Assembly: GCA_030602865.1 (NCBI GenBank) | Contig: JAUVYX010000030.1 | Coordinates: 1-8,344 of the forward strand | From: Dehalococcoidia bacterium | Lineage (GTDB): Bacteria > Chloroflexota > Dehalococcoidia > GIF9 > AB-539-J10 | Direction of reading: 5' to 3' | DNA length: 8,344 nt | Shown: in pieces, positions 6,183 through 8,344 of the stretch | How the letters are laid out: every line of letters begins with the position of its first letter | Position numbering within the stretch: the stretch's first letter is position 1 | Notes under the pieces: model-generated | The model's input: the letters and a program-made list of their open reading frames with translations, nothing else | Databases searched by the model: none | Told to the model about the DNA's origin: nothing | Position numbers and translations under genes: made by a program

Positions 6183-7082
6183 TTATTTCTGCTTTCTGCG
6201 GAATTTTACGCCGTTGATTTTTTCAAACACCTTGATCATTGCTCCCTTATCTTCCTTTCCCAGTCCGGAAGCCAGTGCCATCTGGTATGTGGTGGTAGCG
6301 GCATGAGATACCGGCAGTGGTATCTTTTTCTGCGCTGAAATCGAAGCCGCGGCTGCCAGGTCTTTATATGCTTTCTCCATGCAGTAGCTGTTGTCAAACT
6401 CGTTTTCCAATATATGGGGCAGGAAAAACTCGGAGGCGAAGCTGCGACCGGAGCCGTTGTTGATGAGCAGGGCGATTTTCTCCTGGTCCAAGCCTAGCTT
6501 TATCGCCATGGGGAGCACCTCGGCGAGGGCAGCCATGTTGATGTCGTAAATAAGGTTATTGGTCATTTTGCTTAGTTGTCCTTTACCGATATCTCCCATG
6601 TGGATTATCGTGCTGCCGATAACATCGAGCATTGGTCGAATATCTTTCAGGGTGGTTTCATCGCCACCGAACATGATGGTAAGGGTGCCGTCTTTTGCTT
6701 TTGACTCCAGTCCTGTTACCGGGGCATCCACAAAACGAATTCCGCGCTTCTGCAGCGATGCGGTAAAGTCTATTGTCCAGAAATAATCGCTGGTCCCGCA
6801 GTCCACCAGTAACAGGTCATCTTTTGCTTCGTGCACTATACCGTTCTCTCCCATGACAACGCTGTCTATAACAGTCGCATCGGGCAGACTGAATATAATC
6901 ACGTCGGACTTTTTTGCCACCTCGGCCGGTGAATTGACTGCTTCAGCACCATGACTGGAAAGGAAAGCCATTGGTTCCTTATCGATGTCGTGAACGATGA
7001 GATTGAAACCAGCATTAATGAGATTTAACGCCATCCATTTTCCCATTTTTCCCAGACCAATAAACCCTGCATTTTTGGACAT
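6183..7082 (-). CDS. 3-hydroxyisobutyrate dehydrogenase-like NAD(P)-dependent oxidoreductase
   Basis: A 299-residue beta-hydroxyacid dehydrogenase family member, the usual length. The N-terminal Rossmann domain carries G9-L-G-K-M-G14 and, after the second strand, H31-D-I-D, which suggests preference for NAD over NADP. The substrate-binding motif is DAPVTGLES (119-127) instead of the common DAPVSGG. The catalytic lysine is K172 in GKGQLSKMTNN, and the conserved KD pair is at 240-241. The likely reaction is oxidation of a beta-hydroxy acid to a beta-keto acid or semialdehyde in the cytoplasm. The ATG has a full AGGAGG site 6 bp upstream. It is the first gene of an operon with the BKACE enzyme, which could consume the product. 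A tartronate semialdehyde reductase or glyoxylate reductase-like role is an alternative; the motif changes make a precise name unsafe. Confidence 0.88.
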   Translation of the reverse strand: MSKNAGFIGLGKMGKWMALNLINAGFNLIVHDIDKEPMAFLSSHGAEAVNSPAEVAKKSDVIIFSLPDATVIDSVVMGENGIVHEAKDDLLLVDCGTSDYFWTIDFTASLQKRGIRFVDAPVTGLESKAKDGTLTIMFGGDETTLKDIRPMLDVIGSTIIHMGDIGKGQLSKMTNNLIYDINMAALAEVLPMAIKLGLDQEKIALLINNGSGRSFASEFFLPHILENEFDNSYCMEKAYKDLAAAASISAQKKIPLPVSHAATTTYQMALASGLGKEDKGAMIKVFEKINGVKFRRKQK

Positions 7083-7194
7083 TCATACCCTCCTGATTAT
7101 TATAAGTACTAAGGTATCATAGCATTATTTATTTTGGGAGAGTTAAAATCGAGCCCTTGTGGACTTATCATTGCCAGGTATCTACTGGTTATAG

Positions 7195-7329
7195 GTCATT
7201 GCGAGGGGTCGCAGACCCCGTGGCAATCTGGGAGGTGAGGCATAAGTGGGGTTATCATTTTTGCATTACTTGTTCCCCAAAGCCACCCTCCTCCCAGATT
7301 GTTTCGTCGCTATCGCTCCTCGCAATGAC
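7195..7329. mobile_element. MITE-like 135-bp imperfect inverted repeat made of two hairpin elements
   Basis: The left part (7195-7235) and right part (7290-7329) are inverted copies at both ends. GTCATTGCGAGG (7195-7206) is the exact complement of 7318-7329, and CAATCTGGGAGG (7224-7235) of 7290-7301. Each half has its own internal hairpin; the left one has a perfect GGGGTC-GCA-GACCCC stem. The 54-bp centre has no coding potential. No transposase is present, so it is at most a non-autonomous element. Confidence 0.55.
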
Positions 7330-7341
7330 AAAATAAAGGTT

Positions 7342-7389
7342 GTCATTCCTGCGAAACTTGTGCCTGCGAAAGCAGGAATCTACCCGGTG
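7342..7389 (-). repeat. Long ATTCCTGC...GCAGGAAT repeat
   Basis: GTCATTCCTGCGAAAC, TTGTGCCTGCGAAAGC, AGGAATCTACCCGGTG. It is the best preserved of three copies. It sits 12 bp after the hairpin ending at 7329, in the same head-to-head arrangement as 5116-5206. Confidence 0.85.
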
Positions 7390-7440
7390 TCAGGGTGGAG
7401 AGAAACTATCAGCTACGGACTACTCGCTAATTGCCGCTGC

Positions 7441-7469
7441 TTGACATCTCTATCATACTGTCGCATAAT
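7441..7469 (+). promoter_or_regulatory. Sigma-70 promoter of the second toxin-antitoxin locus
   Basis: A perfect TTGACA -35, a 17-bp spacer and CATAAT (5 of 6) as -10. The predicted transcript start is near 7476, ahead of GAGG at 7490-7493. This is the best promoter in the window. Confidence 0.75.
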
Positions 7470-7488
7470 CATATATACGATTATGCGA
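7461..7488. promoter_or_regulatory. Operator: 10-bp perfect inverted repeat over the -10 box
   Basis: TCGCATAATC and GATTATGCGA are exact complements separated by 8 bp. The repeat covers the -10 hexamer and the transcript start, the expected place for autorepression by a ribbon-helix-helix antitoxin such as the one encoded just downstream. Confidence 0.7.
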
Positions 7489-7500
7489 TGAGGTGACATG

Positions 7501-7751
7501 ATGAAAAAGATGACTGTGGTTTTCGATGACGACGCCCTTTATACAACGGTGAAGGTGGAGGCAGCCAGGCGTAATCAACAGTGAAGAAACTTATCAGTCA
7601 GGCACTAAGAGAGTGGCTGGAGGCTCAAGAAGATGCTGAGCTTTTGTCTGAAATAGAGGCAGCTCGGGCTGAGTGGCAGCAGAAGGGAGGCATAGAGGCT
7701 GGCGAGTTTTTCGCCGGGCTAAAAGCTGAGGCCAAAACAGATGCCCTATAG
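7501..7751 (+). pseudogene. Ribbon-helix-helix antitoxin with a frameshift
   Basis: From ATG 7501 (GAGG 7 bp upstream; ATG 7498 also possible) the frame gives MKKMTVVFDDDALYTTVKVEAARRN, then QQ and a stop at 7582-7584. A second frame continues with STVKKLISQALREWLEAQEDAE and a charged tail to a stop at 7749-7751. Joined, they make a normal antitoxin of about 83 residues: DNA-binding strand, helix A, helix B and a toxin-binding C-terminus. One missing base near 7573-7575 restores the frame. The break falls between the two helices of the DNA-binding fold, so the pieces alone should not bind DNA. GTG 7581 overlaps the stop as GTGA, which could allow re-initiation of the C-terminal 56 residues. 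It overlaps the toxin start by 11 bp. A sequencing error is equally possible. Confidence 0.75.
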
Positions 7752-8007
7752 GGTAGAGATTTCTCCACCTGCAGGAAAAGACCTCAAACGCCTGCCCTTT
7801 CAAGTTTGCCAGAGGTTGGAGCAGGACATAGTTGCTCTGGGTGATAACTTTTACCCTGATGGAATGCGAAAAATTCAAGGAACAGATAGAGCCTATCGTA
7901 TCAGGATCGGAAGCTACAGAATCGTTTATGAGGTCTATAAAGAGCAACAAATAGTGGTTATCCTGCGAGTGGCTCGGCGTAACGAGAGCACCTACAAAGG
8001 AATCTAG
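7741..8007 (+). CDS. RelE/ParE superfamily toxin
   Basis: An intact 88-residue basic protein with the RelE pattern: YRVEISPPAGKDLKRLP strand and helix, a second helix, YRIRIGSYRIVYEV (52-65) and a last strand, VVILRVARRNESTYK. R53, R55, R60, R79, R80 and Y85 are in positions where RelE-type mRNA interferases hold catalytic and RNA-binding residues. ATG 7741 has GAGG 9 bp upstream and overlaps the end of the antitoxin frame by 11 bp. It resembles the toxin at 4812-5063 in the YRIR-G-YRI core, yet its antitoxin is unrelated. An active toxin next to a broken antitoxin would be a burden, so one of the two readings may need correction. Confidence 0.88.
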   Translation: MPYRVEISPPAGKDLKRLPFQVCQRLEQDIVALGDNFYPDGMRKIQGTDRAYRIRIGSYRIVYEVYKEQQIVVILRVARRNESTYKGI

Positions 8008-8103
8008 CTCAAAACTTGCCGCTGTATGCTATAGACATCTTCCTTTGTGGAGAAATCCCCTGGTCGATTACCCCTTCGCTGTCCCTAGAGCTTCAGTTCA
8101 CCC

Positions 8104-8116
8104 TTCAAGGATGACA
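8104..8116 (+). repeat. Half copy of the AAGGATGAC hairpin
   Basis: TCAAGGATGACAG matches the right arm of the element at 5219-5253, but no left arm with ATCCTT is present, so this is a remnant. Confidence 0.4.
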
Positions 8117-8179
8117 GTACTCTAAACTACTGTACCTGTATCAAAGTGAACTCACCGTCTTGAATTGAGCCTGATGGTG

Positions 8180-8203
8180 GATACCCGCTTTCGCGGGTAT
8201 GAC
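8180..8203 (+). repeat. Hairpin repeat, ATACCCGC-TTTC-GCGGGTAT
   Basis: A perfect 8-bp stem with a TTTC loop, framed by GAT and ATGAC. Compared with 2394-2417, the stem pairs have changed together (ATTCCTGC to ATACCCGC, with matching changes on the other side) while the loop is the same. Confidence 0.8.
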
Positions 8204-8230
8204 ATAAGAAAGAGCATGTAAGACAAGAGA

Positions 8231-8340
8231 GGGTGGCAATCTGGGTGGTGATTCGGGATGGGCATGGATTATTCACCTGTCTCCCCAGAGCACCATTCCT
8301 CCTCCCAGATTGCTTCGTCGCTATCGCTCCTCGCAATGAC
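8231..8340. repeat. Second inverted arrangement of the GATTGC hairpin, left arm truncated
   Basis: The left remnant GTGGCAATCTGGG (8233-8245) is identical to 7220-7232. The right element at 8308-8340, with its CCTCCTCCCA lead, is a complete TTCGTCGCTATCGCT-form hairpin. The order matches the 135-bp element at 7195-7329, but the outer GTCATTGCGAG end is missing here. Apart from repeats, 8008-8344 holds no gene I can support. Confidence 0.6.
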
Positions 8341-8344
8341 AGAG

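Noticed and set aside
1..7082. Functional link between the TRAP transporter and the BKACE module
   Set aside because: They are more than 3 kb apart on opposite strands, with a terminator and unrelated genes between them; not enough to claim a shared pathway.
7099..7104. TATAAT on the minus strand as promoter for the dehydrogenase-BKACE operon
   Set aside because: It would place the transcript start inside the AGGAGG ribosome binding site and has no acceptable -35 hexamer, so I could not fix the operon promoter.
7246..7491. 81-residue plus-strand frame
   Set aside because: It runs through two repeats and the promoter and operator of the second TA locus, and it contains the KLVPAKAGIYPV repeat peptide.
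7570..7584. Programmed ribosomal frameshift in the antitoxin gene
   Set aside because: There is no slippery heptamer or homopolymer at the junction, and no downstream pseudoknot is evident; a mutation, a read error or re-initiation explains it better.
7594..7950. 118-residue minus-strand frame across the second TA locus
   Set aside because: It is antisense to a toxin with clear RelE signatures and to the frameshifted antitoxin, and has no recognisable motif.
8127..8336. 69-residue minus-strand frame
   Set aside because: It is made of the hairpin repeats at 8180 and 8309; no ribosome binding site.
1860..8340. CRISPR array
   Set aside because: Repeats are irregularly spaced, occur in both orientations, differ in stem sequence and are not separated by uniform spacers; no cas gene is present.

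Overview
The window is bacterial. Genes carry canonical Shine-Dalgarno sites and sigma-70-like promoters, and there is a Rho-independent terminator. It reads as a piece of a free-living, probably anaerobic environmental genome: TRAP transport, a beta-keto acid cleavage enzyme, small toxin-antitoxin loci, and long intergenic stretches full of short hairpin repeats. The repeat style reminds me of Dehalococcoidia (Chloroflexota) or Desulfobacterota metagenome assemblies, but that is an impression; no marker gene here fixes the taxonomy.

Layout. (1) Positions 1-1800: the end of a TRAP transporter operon on the plus strand, with a 5'-truncated small permease (DctQ), the complete large permease (DctM) and a strong terminator. 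The substrate-binding protein is not in the window. (2) 1800-2947: a repeat-rich spacer holding one orphan HicB-like antitoxin (2029-2262). (3) 2948-4234, minus strand: a cytoplasmic serine hydrolase of the class C beta-lactamase / family VIII esterase fold, with its own candidate promoter. (4) 4235-5063: repeats, then a complete antitoxin-toxin pair with a RelE-type toxin. (5) 5308-7082, minus strand: a two-gene operon of a 3-hydroxyisobutyrate dehydrogenase-like enzyme followed by a BKACE (DUF849) enzyme. (6) 7195-8344: more repeats around a second RelE-type locus, whose antitoxin reading frame is broken while the toxin is intact.

How the genes may work together. The dehydrogenase and BKACE form a plausible two-step catabolic module: oxidation of a beta-hydroxy acid to a beta-keto acid, then acetyl-CoA-dependent cleavage to acetoacetate and an acyl-CoA. 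Both depart from the reference enzymes at substrate-contacting positions, so the substrate is probably not 3-hydroxyisobutyrate or 3-keto-5-aminohexanoate. The TRAP system could import such an acid, but it lies more than 3 kb away on the other strand and no link is shown.

The most striking non-coding feature is a set of at least fifteen short hairpins. Their stems differ (GATTGC, GATTCC, GATACCC, GATTCT or GATCCTT types) but all share the frame 5'-GAT...stem-loop...ATGAC-3'. Some are joined head to head into composite units, and one pair makes a 135-bp MITE-like inverted repeat. Most small ORFs between the genes are translations of these repeats.
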